Origin: Sulfuriferula sp047300855
GTDB taxonomy: Bacteria; Pseudomonadota; Gammaproteobacteria; Burkholderiales; Sulfuriferulaceae
Direction: 5' to 3'
DNA length: 64,000 nucleotides
NCBI RefSeq assembly: GCF_047300855.1
Contig: NZ_CP170197.1
Coordinates: 2,666,001-2,730,000, forward strand
The position numbers and the translations under genes are program-made. Each line of letters opens with the position of its first letter. The first letter of the stretch is position 1. Under the pieces are notes generated by a model, which made no database searches, had not been told where the DNA came from, and saw nothing but the letters and a program-made list of their open reading frames with translations. This document shows positions 8,579 to 17,407 of the stretch, piece by piece.

Positions 8579-9022
8579 TTAGCAGCCGCCGAAACCGTCA
8601 GCGCCCATCTTGGTTTCGAACGCGCCGGCCACTGCACCGCCGGTAATCAGCGCACCCGAATCAGCATCCCAGTTGCTGGGCTTCATTTTTACCAGCCAGC
8701 CACTCCCGTAAGGGTCAGCGTTGATGGTGCCGGGTTTAGCAGCTACATCAGGATTGGTGGCAAGGATTTCGCCGGTCACCGGGGCTTTCACCGGACCAAC
8801 CCATTTGCCGGATTCAACCGTGCAAACCGATTTGTTTTGTTCGATTTCCTTACCTACTTTTTTCGGGGTATACGAAACGATCTCACCCGCCAGCGAACAA
8901 GCGTAGGCTGTCATGCCAATGGTCAGTGTGCCGTCTGCTTCGCGGCGTGCCCATACGTTGTTGTCAACGTTGTAGAAAAGATCGTCAGGTAGATTACAAC
9001 CACGTACTGTTGCCATGCTCAT
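8579..9022 (-). CDS. lbpA: Lipoate-binding protein LbpA (GcvH-like), copy nearer the lip genes
   Basis: A 147-aa GcvH-fold protein. The lipoyl-attachment lysine lies in the ESGKWVGPVKAPV hairpin (near residue 73). The surface begins with VWARREADGTLTIGMTAYA as in LbpA proteins, and the protein ends with a glycine-rich GADGFGGC tail. LbpA carries lipoate for the sHdr pathway and is distinct from glycine-cleavage H protein; no gcvT or gcvP lies nearby. ATG 9022 follows GAGGAG. A second lbpA lies at 9.5-10.0 kb with a dsrE in between. Confidence 0.92.
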   Translation of the reverse strand: MSMATVRGCNLPDDLFYNVDNNVWARREADGTLTIGMTAYACSLAGEIVSYTPKKVGKEIEQNKSVCTVESGKWVGPVKAPVTGEILATNPDVAAKPGTINADPYGSGWLVKMKPSNWDADSGALITGGAVAGAFETKMGADGFGGC

Positions 9023-9119
9023 TTCTCCTCAGAATGAAATTCAATCAAACATTTAGTGCCTGCATATTTTGCAGGCGGTTCCGCAAGATTTAAGCGAAAT
9101 TCCAGCTCACAGCGCCAAA

Positions 9120-9515
9120 TCAGAAATACATGGATTTGTCGCTGCTCAAAATCAAATCGGCAAGCGCGCCTGCATTGGATACTTCATCAATCTCAGCAAT
9201 GAGATCGCCAACATCAAGTTCGTAACCAGGCATCGCCGGCTTGCATAAGTGTAATTTTACTCCAGCCGCTTTCGCATCGCGAATAAATTCAAGTATGGTC
9301 TTACCATCTTTCATTGCCGCCAGATTTTCAGCCACGCCTTTTTTGGCCAGCATGACGCCTTCCATGGTAAAAAAGATGTGTACATCTGAATCCATCGAAG
9401 CAAGTATAGATCCGATATAAAATGGCGTGGCACAGCGGTGCGGAGTAGACGGGCCACTGGTCATGACGATAACAACGGATTTTTCCTCGTTGTCCAGATA
9501 ATGGTGGTCCGCCAT
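9120..9515 (-). CDS. DsrE-family sulfur carrier protein
   Basis: A 131-aa DsrE/F-fold protein: MTSGPSTPHRCATPFYIGSILASM at the N-terminus, HIFFTMEGVMLAKKGV in the middle, and a cysteine in KLHLCKPAMPGYEL at the position used for persulfide binding. It is thus a likely sulfurtransferase or sulfur carrier. It overlaps the upstream lbpA by four bases (ATGA), so the carrier protein and the sulfur-transfer protein are made together. It is clearly different from DsrE3A at 16 kb. The exact DsrE subtype was not resolved. Confidence 0.82.
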   Translation of the reverse strand: MADHHYLDNEEKSVVIVMTSGPSTPHRCATPFYIGSILASMDSDVHIFFTMEGVMLAKKGVAENLAAMKDGKTILEFIRDAKAAGVKLHLCKPAMPGYELDVGDLIAEIDEVSNAGALADLILSSDKSMYF

Positions 9516-9961
9516 CAGCGTGCACCTCGCTCACAGTGTATATCTTCACGCCGGGCACGTTCGCAATACCCAGCTTGCGCTGCATCGCCGGTCAACAAGA
9601 CGGACAGGGCTTCTTCCGCGGTACCAGACGGCCTTACCCGCGCAATCCATGCTTCGTAGGGTTCGATATTCAGCAGATTCGGATCCTCCAGCACGCTGTG
9701 ATTGGCTTCTTCTATGACGCAATCGAATACATTAGGGACGGGGCCTGCCCATTTACCGCTCTCAATCGTCGCAACAGGCTTGCCAACAGGGCGCAATGTT
9801 CCTGGACGACGCACGCGCACGTGTAAAATTTTACCCGCCACCGTTTGTGAAATATCCGTCATGCCGACAGTCAGACTACCGTCTTCCTCGCGGCGAACCC
9901 AAATCTGGTATTGGTCATCATAGTAGAGTTCCGAGCGGAACTCGCAGCCATTGCATTCCAT
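9515..9961 (-). CDS. lbpA: Lipoate-binding protein LbpA (GcvH-like), copy nearer hdrB2
   Basis: A 148-aa GcvH-like protein with the lipoyl lysine in ATIESGKWAGPVP. An N-terminal CNGC pair, a DCVIEEAN segment and a C-terminal cysteine pair distinguish it from the other LbpA. It lies directly downstream of hdrB2, the usual place for lbpA in sHdr clusters. Two divergent LbpA copies are known in some sulfur oxidisers and may have different tasks. The start codon is ATG at 9961, about 118 bases after hdrB2; a stem-loop lies in that gap. Confidence 0.9.
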   Translation of the reverse strand: MECNGCEFRSELYYDDQYQIWVRREEDGSLTVGMTDISQTVAGKILHVRVRRPGTLRPVGKPVATIESGKWAGPVPNVFDCVIEEANHSVLEDPNLLNIEPYEAWIARVRPSGTAEEALSVLLTGDAAQAGYCERARREDIHCERGAR

Positions 9962-10011
9962 ATTGTTGTGTTATGGCGCTATATTGGTTAACGAAATAAC
10001 TGACTGAAATA

Positions 10012-10038
10012 AATTGGGCGCGGTGTACGCGCCCAATT
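10012..10038 (-). other. Intercistronic stem-loop between hdrB2 and lbpA
   Basis: A perfect 10-bp inverted repeat (AATTGGGCGC ... GCGCCCAATT) with a 7-base loop. There is no T run behind it, so it looks like a processing or stability element rather than a full terminator. Confidence 0.6.
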
Positions 10039-10079
10039 ATTGCCGGCCCGCGGATTGGGGTCAGGCCGCACTGGTGTGC

Positions 10080-10991
10080 TTAGACTACGCCCTTGGCATG
10101 CAGAAAGTCCAGCGAATCGCTGACGTTTTCATGCACACCCAGTTTACGCGCAGACAATCCCATAGCCAGACCCAGCAACTGGGTAAAGTACAGAATCTTC
10201 ACATGGGTCTTGATGCCGAATTCAGTTTCCGCACGCACCTGGTGCATTTCCAGACCAGAGTGGCAGGTTGGGCATTCGGTGGCGATCACTTCAGCACCCG
10301 CGTCTTCCGCGGCCTGGATGATATTCAGCACCAACTGGGTTGAAGTATCCGCATCGGACAGCGTATGCGCACCCCCACAGCATGCGGTTTTCAGCGGGAA
10401 GTCTACGTTGACGGCTCCAGCCGCAGCGAGCAGGTCATCCATAAAGTGCGGTTTGTAGCTGGACTCGGAACCGGGTCCCTGATCTTTTTCAGGATAAATC
10501 TGGCGCGGACGCGTATACATGCAGCCGTAGTAGTTGGCGATTTTGATGCCGTTCAGGCTCTTGGAGATTTTCTGTTTAATCCCTTCGGTACCCAGATCCT
10601 CCATCAGCCACTCGAGTAGGTGCACGGTACGCACATCACCCTTATAGACCGGGTCGTCGGATTTCTTGGCCAAATCCTGAACGGTTTTCAGTGCTTCATC
10701 CGAAGTGGCCAATTCATATTCAGTCATTTTCAGATTCATATAGCAACCGTTGCAAGGAGCCATGACCGTGTCGTAGCCCATTTGCTCGCTGGCGATTGCC
10801 ATGTTGCGGGCGGACATGTAGGTTTGCAGCATGGGATGAATGTTTTTCACCTCCATCGCGCCACAGCAGTTCCAGTCCTGCAGGGTTTCCATTTCCAGAC
10901 CGAGGCTCTTTACCAGCGCGCGGGTGGAACGATCGTATGGGCCGCCGGAACCTTCCAGCGCACAACCCGGATAATAGGCAACTTTAGCCAT
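10080..10991 (-). CDS. hdrB2: sHdr subunit HdrB2, CCG-domain protein
   Basis: A 303-aa heterodisulfide-reductase B-like subunit with two cysteine-rich CCG domains: YPGCALEGS ... NCCGAME ... APCNGCYMN, and YYGCMYTRP ... TACCGGAHTL ... CPTCHSG. These bind the noncubane [4Fe-4S] clusters used for disulfide chemistry. In the cytoplasmic sHdr complex it pairs with HdrC2. The gene overlaps the end of hdrC2 by eight bases. It is the last gene of the hdrC1-B1-A-hyp-C2-B2 order typical of sHdr clusters. Confidence 0.94.
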   Translation of the reverse strand: MAKVAYYPGCALEGSGGPYDRSTRALVKSLGLEMETLQDWNCCGAMEVKNIHPMLQTYMSARNMAIASEQMGYDTVMAPCNGCYMNLKMTEYELATSDEALKTVQDLAKKSDDPVYKGDVRTVHLLEWLMEDLGTEGIKQKISKSLNGIKIANYYGCMYTRPRQIYPEKDQGPGSESSYKPHFMDDLLAAAGAVNVDFPLKTACCGGAHTLSDADTSTQLVLNIIQAAEDAGAEVIATECPTCHSGLEMHQVRAETEFGIKTHVKILYFTQLLGLAMGLSARKLGVHENVSDSLDFLHAKGVV

Positions 10992-11754
10992 GTGCCAACT
11001 CCTTCTGTTCTTTCACATACTGCTTCAATACGTCACCGGTACGTCCCCAGGACTTCGTTTTTGGCTTGATGAGCATCGACAATCCCATGTGCAGCGAATG
11101 CATGATGGGGGTGCGGGACAGGAATCTGATCACATGGCCCTGGCGCAATTCGGTCCATTTGTTCATGCGCGCAACAAAAATACCCAGCCAGCCATGTAGC
11201 GCCATTTGCATTATGTCCTGCTTGGAATTCTTGAAGAAATTGCTCATCACTTCAGAGTCTTCAATGCGGCCGCGTTCCAGACATTGACGGGTGAACTCCT
11301 CGTCGAAAATGCTGGAATTGGATTTCGGCCCATAGCCTTCATCCTCAATCCAGTGGGCCAGTGCTTTCATTACCCCTTCCGGACGCACGTCTTTCGGGCA
11401 GATATTGGTGCATTTATTGCACGAAACACACTGCCAGATAATGTCCTTGTCTTTCAGGATTTCGTCCTTGAGACCAAGACGAATCAGATAAATCCAGTAA
11501 CGCGGGTTGAAGTCGGTATTCTGCGCGTACATCGTGCAGGAGTTGGTGCATGAACCGCACTGCCAGCAGCGATGGACATTCTTGGCTCCAGAATACGTTT
11601 TGATTTTGGTTTCAAAGTCATCGTCGTAATCCTTCAGCGTGCGCGGCAGGATCATGGTGTTCCAGTGACCTGACACGTCCACCCCGTCCACCACCAGTTT
11701 GTCGCTGGTAATCAGACGATCAGCGTCGATCAGTGTTTTTTCGTGAATTGCCAT
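10984..11754 (-). CDS. hdrC2: sHdr subunit HdrC2, iron-sulfur protein
   Basis: A 256-aa protein with two ferredoxin-type [4Fe-4S] motifs, CWQCGSCTNSC and CVSCNKCTNIC, in the first half, followed by a helical C-terminal part. It transfers electrons within the sHdr complex between HdrB2 and HdrA. The TTTTAGGAGAAG ribosome site supports the ATG at 11754. It lies 70 bases after the hyp gene and overlaps hdrB2. Confidence 0.94.
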   Translation of the reverse strand: MAIHEKTLIDADRLITSDKLVVDGVDVSGHWNTMILPRTLKDYDDDFETKIKTYSGAKNVHRCWQCGSCTNSCTMYAQNTDFNPRYWIYLIRLGLKDEILKDKDIIWQCVSCNKCTNICPKDVRPEGVMKALAHWIEDEGYGPKSNSSIFDEEFTRQCLERGRIEDSEVMSNFFKNSKQDIMQMALHGWLGIFVARMNKWTELRQGHVIRFLSRTPIMHSLHMGLSMLIKPKTKSWGRTGDVLKQYVKEQKELAHG

Positions 11755-11824
11755 CGAAGCTTCTCCTAAAATCTAAAACCCGGAGCACCCGCTGCCCCAT
11801 TATTAATTTCGCACAAATATGGAC

Positions 11825-12697
11825 TTAATGAACCACGTCGCGCTTGACTCTGGACTGTCCGGCCTTGCGTTCCGCATCGATACCAAGAAACTTTTTCAGC
11901 TGCTCTTGCGGCGTTATACCCCGACCGAAATCCGCGCTCAACATACCTTCCGCCATTGAGCGAAAATATTCCGAGTAAGCCTGCGCCTCCACAAGATCGA
12001 TCCAGAACGGCACATCTTTGTATAAACCCTGTTCGGCAATCTGCTCTGCCAGCCAGGCACGCGCTCCTTCAAACATCTCGGGGCTATTACCCAGCGGCAC
12101 ATCGGGCAAGGAATCATTACCCCGGATAAATTCGCGCAATGCGCCACTCACCGTATTCTGATCCCACACCCAACGCGTCATCAGCGGATACTTGACCGGA
12201 TTATTGAAATGCAGCATTTCAGCTCCAAAATCAAACGCTGCGCGCCGATTTTTGGCGGCCTGCTTGCGCGTTTCCTTGTCTGCTGTTTCATCTATCGGTA
12301 CGATTTCTGAAAATGCCTGCAGCCGTTCAACCAGAGCCATATCCCCATACAGCAGTTCATGAATAGCACCCCGCGCAGCCTCAACACCTAACGTTTGTAG
12401 CGCAGGGAATAGCCGACGCCGGGCAGAAAATACCGTTTCCAGTAAAGCTTCGATGCCTTCCATCGACAAGGAGGGCAAGCTTTGCGGGTTAAGCAAACTG
12501 GAAAACAATTGGCTTTTCATCTGCAAACTGGCCAGCAATGCCTCCAGCCCCGCCGATTCTTCCGCCTGACTACTCAGCTTCGCAAAGTGTTGCTTAAACT
12601 GACCGGGGTCAAGGGTTACTGACAATGTTGCCGGCACAATCGTGTCAGCCTCACCGACAGGAACCGCGCTATCAGGCTGCTTTTTGAACCAGAGCAT
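11825..12697 (-). CDS. sHdr-cluster hypothetical protein (Hyp)
   Basis: A 290-aa soluble, mostly helical protein at the position always occupied by the 'hyp' gene of sHdr clusters, between hdrA and hdrC2. No cofactor motif and only few cysteines are visible. The start codon lies 26 bases inside the hdrA reading frame, indicating tight coupling. Its function is not established; by position it should be a scaffold or assembly partner of the sHdr complex. Confidence 0.85.
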   Translation of the reverse strand: MLWFKKQPDSAVPVGEADTIVPATLSVTLDPGQFKQHFAKLSSQAEESAGLEALLASLQMKSQLFSSLLNPQSLPSLSMEGIEALLETVFSARRRLFPALQTLGVEAARGAIHELLYGDMALVERLQAFSEIVPIDETADKETRKQAAKNRRAAFDFGAEMLHFNNPVKYPLMTRWVWDQNTVSGALREFIRGNDSLPDVPLGNSPEMFEGARAWLAEQIAEQGLYKDVPFWIDLVEAQAYSEYFRSMAEGMLSADFGRGITPQEQLKKFLGIDAERKAGQSRVKRDVVH

Positions 12698-13721
12698 TCA
12701 TGTCACCAACAGCGCGCATGGCCATAGCCAGGCCATGAGAGATGCTGGTATCAATATCTTCAGGGCCCAACGCGGCACCGCCTACATAGATGCCGCGGCG
12801 CGTGCTGCTAAAACTGCTGGTGTACTGCTCGCCTTTTTCAACGAAGCCATGTTTCTCCAGACCAATACCGAACACTTTTGCAAGCTCAGGGTTTTCCTCG
12901 CTAGGATCCATGCCAATGGCATGAACCACGATATCCATAGGGATGACGATAGGACGCTTGACCAAAGTGTCCTCACCCTTGACCAGCAAGCGGTTATCGG
13001 CAGATTTTGTAACCTCGGCGATACGCGCCTTGACGAATTTGGTCTTGTATTCTTCCTGAGATTTCCAGTAGAACTTGTCCTCGTACAAACCAAAAGTGCG
13101 GATATCCATGTAATAAATGAATACGTCGGTTTGTGGGGAGATTTCCTTGATTTCCATGGCCAGATTGGTGGATACAGTGCAGCAAATCTTCGAGCACCAC
13201 TCGCGACCAATCTGCCGATCACGTGAACCCACGCACAGCAGGATCGCTACACGTTCAGGTACGCGCCCATCTGACGGGCAGGCAATTTTTCCGCTGGACA
13301 CCATTTGCTCCATCTGGGTGGTGGTCAGCACATCTTCGTAGGTACCGAAGCCCCACTCAGGTTTGTTAATGGAATCAAAATGGGTGAAGCCTGTGCCGAG
13401 AATGATACTGCCGACATTGGCACTTTGACCATTGGATAATGTAACGGTGAAATTTCCTGCCTCGCCTTCCACCTTCACCACTTTGGTGGATTTGTGGATG
13501 GTGACGTTGGCATTGTCTTCGACACGCTTCACCATGCGACCGATAGCATCCTTGGCCCACTCGCCCGACGGCACCAACTTTGCATAACCAGACAGAATGG
13601 GCGCCCCTCCCAGGACCGCCTCTTTTTCAACCAAAACTACTTTCTTGCCAATGGAAGCTACGCCAGCGGCAGCGGACAGACCTGTGGGGCCTGCGCCCAC
13701 AACCAAAACAGTATCAGACAT
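12672..13721 (-). CDS. hdrA: sHdr subunit HdrA, FAD-binding
   Basis: A 349-aa flavoprotein. The FAD Rossmann motif VLVVGAGPTGLSAA starts at residue 5. The cysteine cluster LLCVGSRDRQIGREWCSKICC (near residue 170) is typical of HdrA-like proteins, and the C-terminal GIYVGGAALGPEDIDTSI segment closes the FAD site. It is the compact sHdrA form, without the extra ferredoxin domains of methanogen HdrA. The gene starts immediately after the hdrB1 stop with no spacer and overlaps the hyp gene by 26 bases. Confidence 0.95.
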   Translation of the reverse strand: MSDTVLVVGAGPTGLSAAAGVASIGKKVVLVEKEAVLGGAPILSGYAKLVPSGEWAKDAIGRMVKRVEDNANVTIHKSTKVVKVEGEAGNFTVTLSNGQSANVGSIILGTGFTHFDSINKPEWGFGTYEDVLTTTQMEQMVSSGKIACPSDGRVPERVAILLCVGSRDRQIGREWCSKICCTVSTNLAMEIKEISPQTDVFIYYMDIRTFGLYEDKFYWKSQEEYKTKFVKARIAEVTKSADNRLLVKGEDTLVKRPIVIPMDIVVHAIGMDPSEENPELAKVFGIGLEKHGFVEKGEQYTSSFSSTRRGIYVGGAALGPEDIDTSISHGLAMAMRAVGDMNALVQKAA

Positions 13722-15065
13722 TTAACTCGCTCCTAGTGCCAATTCGGGGTTGTATAAGTATTCAATATTTCCGGCCTCGACTTCTTTGAGGTATGCCTCG
13801 AATGTCTTTTTGGCTTCGGTCCAAGACATGCCCATTTTCTCAACCAGCTCTTCACAAGGGGAAGCATGCCATTGCAGTTGCACAATCTTGAACGGGTCTG
13901 CACCACAGGCCAGCGCAGCAAACTGCACATCAGCCATAATAGGCACGGCGAAATCATTGTCGTGTGCCTTGCCGATCCACTGGTTCTTGTCCATGGTAGT
14001 AATACAACCCGTGTCAATACCAAGCATCACGTCTGCGTTAGCTTCTTCGCGAGCCACACGAATCTTGCGGTCCATGGTGAAGGAACGCGTGAACTCGCGT
14101 TCTGAAATAATGTGCCGGAAGCCGAACCCGCAGCAGTCGTACCAAGTGGAGTAGTCGATCAGCTGGGCACCCAGGGCCAGTGCCACTGAACTGCCCACGG
14201 CGGTGCGGTTGCCGCCCAGCACACTTGGGTCGTAAATCGCATCCTCGTGCACCATCTTGTAGTAGTGGCAGGCCGCGTGCATGGTCACTCGAATGTTGGA
14301 CACATCGACGGTCTGTAGCTCAGAAGCAATGCGGTTGCGCATCACATGCACCCACTCAGAGTAGTGAACGATCTCTTCTGGAATGACCAGTTTGCCATCT
14401 ACAAGACGCCCCAACTTGCCAAGAATCTTGGTGACACGCTCGCGCAATTCAGCAGACTCAACCAAATATTTGCGGATTTCCTTGTAGTTGCCGAAGGAGG
14501 TGCCGCAATGCACCAGCGGGAAGAAATGGCCCGCTTCAAAACCATGCTGCTTGCCGGAAATATAGGCCTGGTGGAAATTACGCATGAACACAGCCGCCAG
14601 AGACTCGACGTTGCCGATGCCAGAACCGTGATAGTTCCAGGCGGTACAGGAAGTCTGGTCGGTTTCGTCAAGGTAGTCCTTGCCCGGCTCAAAACCAAAC
14701 TTGTTCATGAACCACAGCAAGGAGGTTGGGTAACCAGGAATATTGCCGCACTGCCCGCAGGATTTATGGTGCCACAACTGCATGGTTGGTACTTTTTTGG
14801 TCCAACCGAACAGTGTTTGCACTTCAATTGGTTTATGTGCATCAGTAATGCGATGGACGATAATCTGACCATCCTTCTCCAGTTCCCACATGTGATCACG
14901 AATGTCATCCATGCGCTCACCGAGATCTACGGTACGCTTGTCTACGTGCTTGCGTACCCACTCGGTGGCTTTCGCGGCTTCAGCGCCAGAGAGGTTGGTT
15001 TGCTGGAAGAAAGAACCGTGTCCAGCTATGCCTTTGGTTTCGTTGCTATCCACAATATTGCTCAT
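13722..15065 (-). CDS. hdrB1: sHdr subunit HdrB1
   Basis: A 447-aa HdrB-like protein. Cysteine motifs are spread over the chain: KSCGQCGN, TSCTAWNY, VHCGTSFGN, HAACHYYK, YDCCGFGF and DTGCIT; the last group resembles a CCG domain. A TTG two codons upstream is possible, but ATG 15065 is preceded by CAGGAG at a good distance. In sHdr this subunit pairs with HdrC1 in the first half of the heterodimeric complex. The gene lies 49 bases after hdrC1. Confidence 0.93.
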   Translation of the reverse strand: MSNIVDSNETKGIAGHGSFFQQTNLSGAEAAKATEWVRKHVDKRTVDLGERMDDIRDHMWELEKDGQIIVHRITDAHKPIEVQTLFGWTKKVPTMQLWHHKSCGQCGNIPGYPTSLLWFMNKFGFEPGKDYLDETDQTSCTAWNYHGSGIGNVESLAAVFMRNFHQAYISGKQHGFEAGHFFPLVHCGTSFGNYKEIRKYLVESAELRERVTKILGKLGRLVDGKLVIPEEIVHYSEWVHVMRNRIASELQTVDVSNIRVTMHAACHYYKMVHEDAIYDPSVLGGNRTAVGSSVALALGAQLIDYSTWYDCCGFGFRHIISEREFTRSFTMDRKIRVAREEANADVMLGIDTGCITTMDKNQWIGKAHDNDFAVPIMADVQFAALACGADPFKIVQLQWHASPCEELVEKMGMSWTEAKKTFEAYLKEVEAGNIEYLYNPELALGAS

Positions 15066-15114
15066 GGTCAAGCTCCTGAATTAAATGTGCTTAGTCTAAG
15101 GTTGAGACGGACGA

Positions 15115-15798
15115 CTACTTGTCTTCCTGCTCTTCCAACCACTCTTCGTACTCTTCACGCTTTTCGTCGATGAAATCTTCGATCACGTCAAACAGATTCT
15201 CGTCCATCGCCTCAAGCGAAGACAATACGCCGGTCATTTCCCAAATGGTATACATCTCAACCGAAGTTTTCAGAGAAACTTCCCATGCTGTATCGGTGGT
15301 CTGCAATGTGCGCACCGGGATCGCCTTGCGCAGCGTTTTGAGATCGCCTTCAACTTTCTGGATATTTGGGCCCCAGTCGGGGAAGTGATCCGGCTGGATC
15401 ATGTCTGGCGAAAGCTGATTACCCGTAGTAATAAGTTTGAGCATTACACGACCAAATGGACGCAGCACATCTTTGGCAGACTGCATTCCATGCTTGATGG
15501 ATACTTCTCGCATGATCATTACCAGACCGCCGGGGGAATTCTTGAATGGGCAGCGCGCGGCGCACGTCATGCACTGGGCGCACGCCCATATTTTTTCCTG
15601 CATTGCGTCATAGATCTGCTCGACGTTTTCGGTCCAGAGCAGCTGGACGATTTCGCGCGGGCTGTAATCGTAAAACTGAGCAGACGGGCACGTAGCAGTG
15701 CAAATACCGCAATTCAGGCAGCCGTTCAACTCATGATCGTAGCGGAAGTCGCTACGAATATCGTCATAAATTTCGCGCATTTCAGCGTAAGTTGCCAT
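15115..15798 (-). CDS. hdrC1: sHdr subunit HdrC1, iron-sulfur protein
   Basis: A 227-aa protein with two [4Fe-4S] motifs, CLNCGICTATC and CAQCMTCAARC, and a strongly acidic C-terminal tail (EKREEYEEWLEEQED). It opens the sHdr operon. The start chosen is ATG 15798 (MATYAEMREI), preceded by AAGGGGTG; a longer frame would add nine residues without a ribosome site. A 263-base spacer upstream separates it from dsrE3A and holds the likely operon promoter. Confidence 0.94.
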   Translation of the reverse strand: MATYAEMREIYDDIRSDFRYDHELNGCLNCGICTATCPSAQFYDYSPREIVQLLWTENVEQIYDAMQEKIWACAQCMTCAARCPFKNSPGGLVMIMREVSIKHGMQSAKDVLRPFGRVMLKLITTGNQLSPDMIQPDHFPDWGPNIQKVEGDLKTLRKAIPVRTLQTTDTAWEVSLKTSVEMYTIWEMTGVLSSLEAMDENLFDVIEDFIDEKREEYEEWLEEQEDK

Positions 15799-15851
15799 AT
15801 GCACCCCTTCGGTTAACCATGCCAAGTAGTTGACAAAACTAGTAAGGTATT

Positions 15852-15879
15852 ACCATACACCAAATATATAAATATTCAA
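15852..15879 (-). promoter_or_regulatory. Candidate promoter of the sHdr operon
   Basis: On the minus strand TTGAAT (15879-15874) and TATGGT (15857-15852) are spaced by 16 bases, close to a sigma-70 promoter, about 50-80 bases before hdrC1. Farther upstream in the same spacer are two inverted repeats, ACGACA-AGCG-TGTCGT (15887-15902) and GTACTG...CAGTAC (15908-15932), which could be operator sites or the end hairpins of the dsrE3A transcript. The remainder of 15933-16061 shows nothing clear. Confidence 0.45.
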
Positions 15880-16061
15880 GCCGGTCACGACAAGCGTGTC
15901 GTCGGCTGTACTGAAACTCTGACAGACAGTACGCCCTTAGCGTTCCGTCGAAGTGACAGCTTGGCATGGTCTACCAAACCGTTGCGGCGAGCAACCGGAG
16001 ATTTTGTCTCAGGCCTTTGCTACCAGTCGCAGCGCATAATTTCTTGCGCCATGACAATTTT

Positions 16062-16571
16062 TTAAATATACAAACAAATATCCGATTCACCCGCAAACTC
16101 AAAAAAAGTCGCGGCACCACCGTATTCCAATCCGTCAATAAAGTCGCTGTGCTCAAAACCGAATAATTCAACCGTCATCTGGCAAGCAATAAACTTGACA
16201 TCGGCTTCCTGACACATTTCGCGCAAGTCGGGGATAGTCGCCACACCATTATTTTTAATGGTTTGCTTCATCAAACTGGTTGCCAATGACTCATATCCAG
16301 GCACAAGGGACTGCACAGCGTTGGGGATATTCCAATTTAGACCCCGGAACCACTTGGGCCCAAAAGGCATTTTCATTGGCATGCCGGGATTACCCAAGGG
16401 ACTTACCTTTAGCACAGACAGGTCTTTACGAAGAAGTTGCAAACCATAGAACGTAAAAAAAATCTGGGTTTCATAGTCCAGCGCAGCGGCAGTTGACGCC
16501 AAAATAAACGGTGGATATGCCCAATCCAAAGTACCCTTGGTTGCGATGATTGCAAGTTTCTTCTGATCCAT
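16062..16571 (-). CDS. dsrE3A: DsrE3A-type sulfurtransferase
   Basis: A 169-aa DsrE-family protein starting KLAIIATKGTLDWAYPPFILASTAA, which is characteristic of DsrE3A. The conserved cysteines are in REMCQEADVKFIACQMTVELFG. In sulfur oxidisers DsrE3A exchanges persulfide or thiosulfonate groups with TusA and feeds sHdr. The gene sits between tusA and hdrC1, and the rhodanese-tusA-dsrE3A order is the classical rhd-tusA-dsrE2/3 module. The ribosome site is GGAGGCAGGC. Confidence 0.94.
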   Translation of the reverse strand: MDQKKLAIIATKGTLDWAYPPFILASTAAALDYETQIFFTFYGLQLLRKDLSVLKVSPLGNPGMPMKMPFGPKWFRGLNWNIPNAVQSLVPGYESLATSLMKQTIKNNGVATIPDLREMCQEADVKFIACQMTVELFGFEHSDFIDGLEYGGAATFFEFAGESDICLYI

Positions 16572-16670
16572 GCCTGCCTCCTAAAGTGTTTAAAGTTGAG
16601 AATTTGCGCTGACGTTTGAACGCCTTACCACCCAACTCAAAATTATATTTATTGTATATAAATACTTTAA

Positions 16671-16898
16671 TTATTTCTTTTTCATGAAGAAAGTGTACTC
16701 GCCGCCCGCTTCCGCAGAAGACAATAATTCGTTTCCTGTCTGTTTTGAAAACGCCTGAAAATCCTTAATAGCACCAGGGTCGGTTGCTACAATTTTCAAA
16801 ACCTGGCCGCTCGGCATGTCAGCCAGTGATTTTTTGCAGCGCAGAATAGGCAACGGGCAATTAAGACCACGCGCATCAAGTTCTTTATCAAAATTCAT
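16671..16898 (-). CDS. tusA: TusA-family sulfur carrier
   Basis: A 75-aa TusA/SirA protein with the CPxP motif (LDARGLNCPLPILRCKK; active cysteine near residue 14). It hands persulfide sulfur between rhodanese, DsrE3A and sHdr. The start has a strong AAGGAG site. It is 99 bases upstream of dsrE3A. Confidence 0.95.
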   Translation of the reverse strand: MNFDKELDARGLNCPLPILRCKKSLADMPSGQVLKIVATDPGAIKDFQAFSKQTGNELLSSAEAGGEYTFFMKKK

Positions 16899-16999
16899 CT
16901 TTAAATCTCCTTAAGCGTCGAAAAAATGGAAAGCGATGCAACATAAACCAAGCAGGTGATAATTGCAACTATTGGCGCATCCCTACCCAACTAGAACCT

Positions 17000-17323
17000 T
17001 TATACCATAGCTGCCAGAGGCTTTCCGGAACGGATCCAACCCATAATTCCGCCTTGCAAATTATATACATTCTCGAAACCTTTGGCCGCCAAAAACGCGC
17101 AAGCCTGCGCGGAACGACCGCCGGATTGGCAGTAAAACACCACCGGCTTATCGTGCGGGATATCCTGTGCCTTGATTGGCAACAAATGCAGGGGAAGGTG
17201 CATGGCATTGTCTATCATACCGCGCGACACTTCCGCGTCCGTGCGTACATCAATCAATACGTAGGAACCCGAGTTTTTCAACGCTTCCAGACCTGCCGTA
17301 TCCACTTCCTTGAAGCCGTACAT
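17000..17323 (-). CDS. Single-domain rhodanese
   Basis: A 107-aa rhodanese domain with the active-site loop YCQSGGRS (cysteine near residue 66) and the upstream LIDVRTDAEVSRG motif. It is cytoplasmic (no signal peptide) and belongs to the rhd-tusA-dsrE sulfur-transfer module, where rhodanese loads sulfane sulfur onto TusA. Confidence 0.93.
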   Translation of the reverse strand: MYGFKEVDTAGLEALKNSGSYVLIDVRTDAEVSRGMIDNAMHLPLHLLPIKAQDIPHDKPVVFYCQSGGRSAQACAFLAAKGFENVYNLQGGIMGWIRSGKPLAAMV

Positions 17324-17407
17324 ATTCGCCTGCTCCGCCCAACAATTTAAAGAATGCTAATATAGCAAAATACTACTGTTCTGCAAATACTCTGTTAAAG
17401 TTTTGTT

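Noticed and set aside
8579..9961. Glycine-cleavage H protein
   Set aside because: The fold is the same, but there is no gcvT/gcvP and the neighbours are sHdr and lipoate-assembly genes, so LbpA is the better call.
15971..16171. Small gene overlapping the 3' end of dsrE3A on the minus strand
   Set aside because: It is out of frame with dsrE3A, lacks a ribosome site and shows no protein-like composition.
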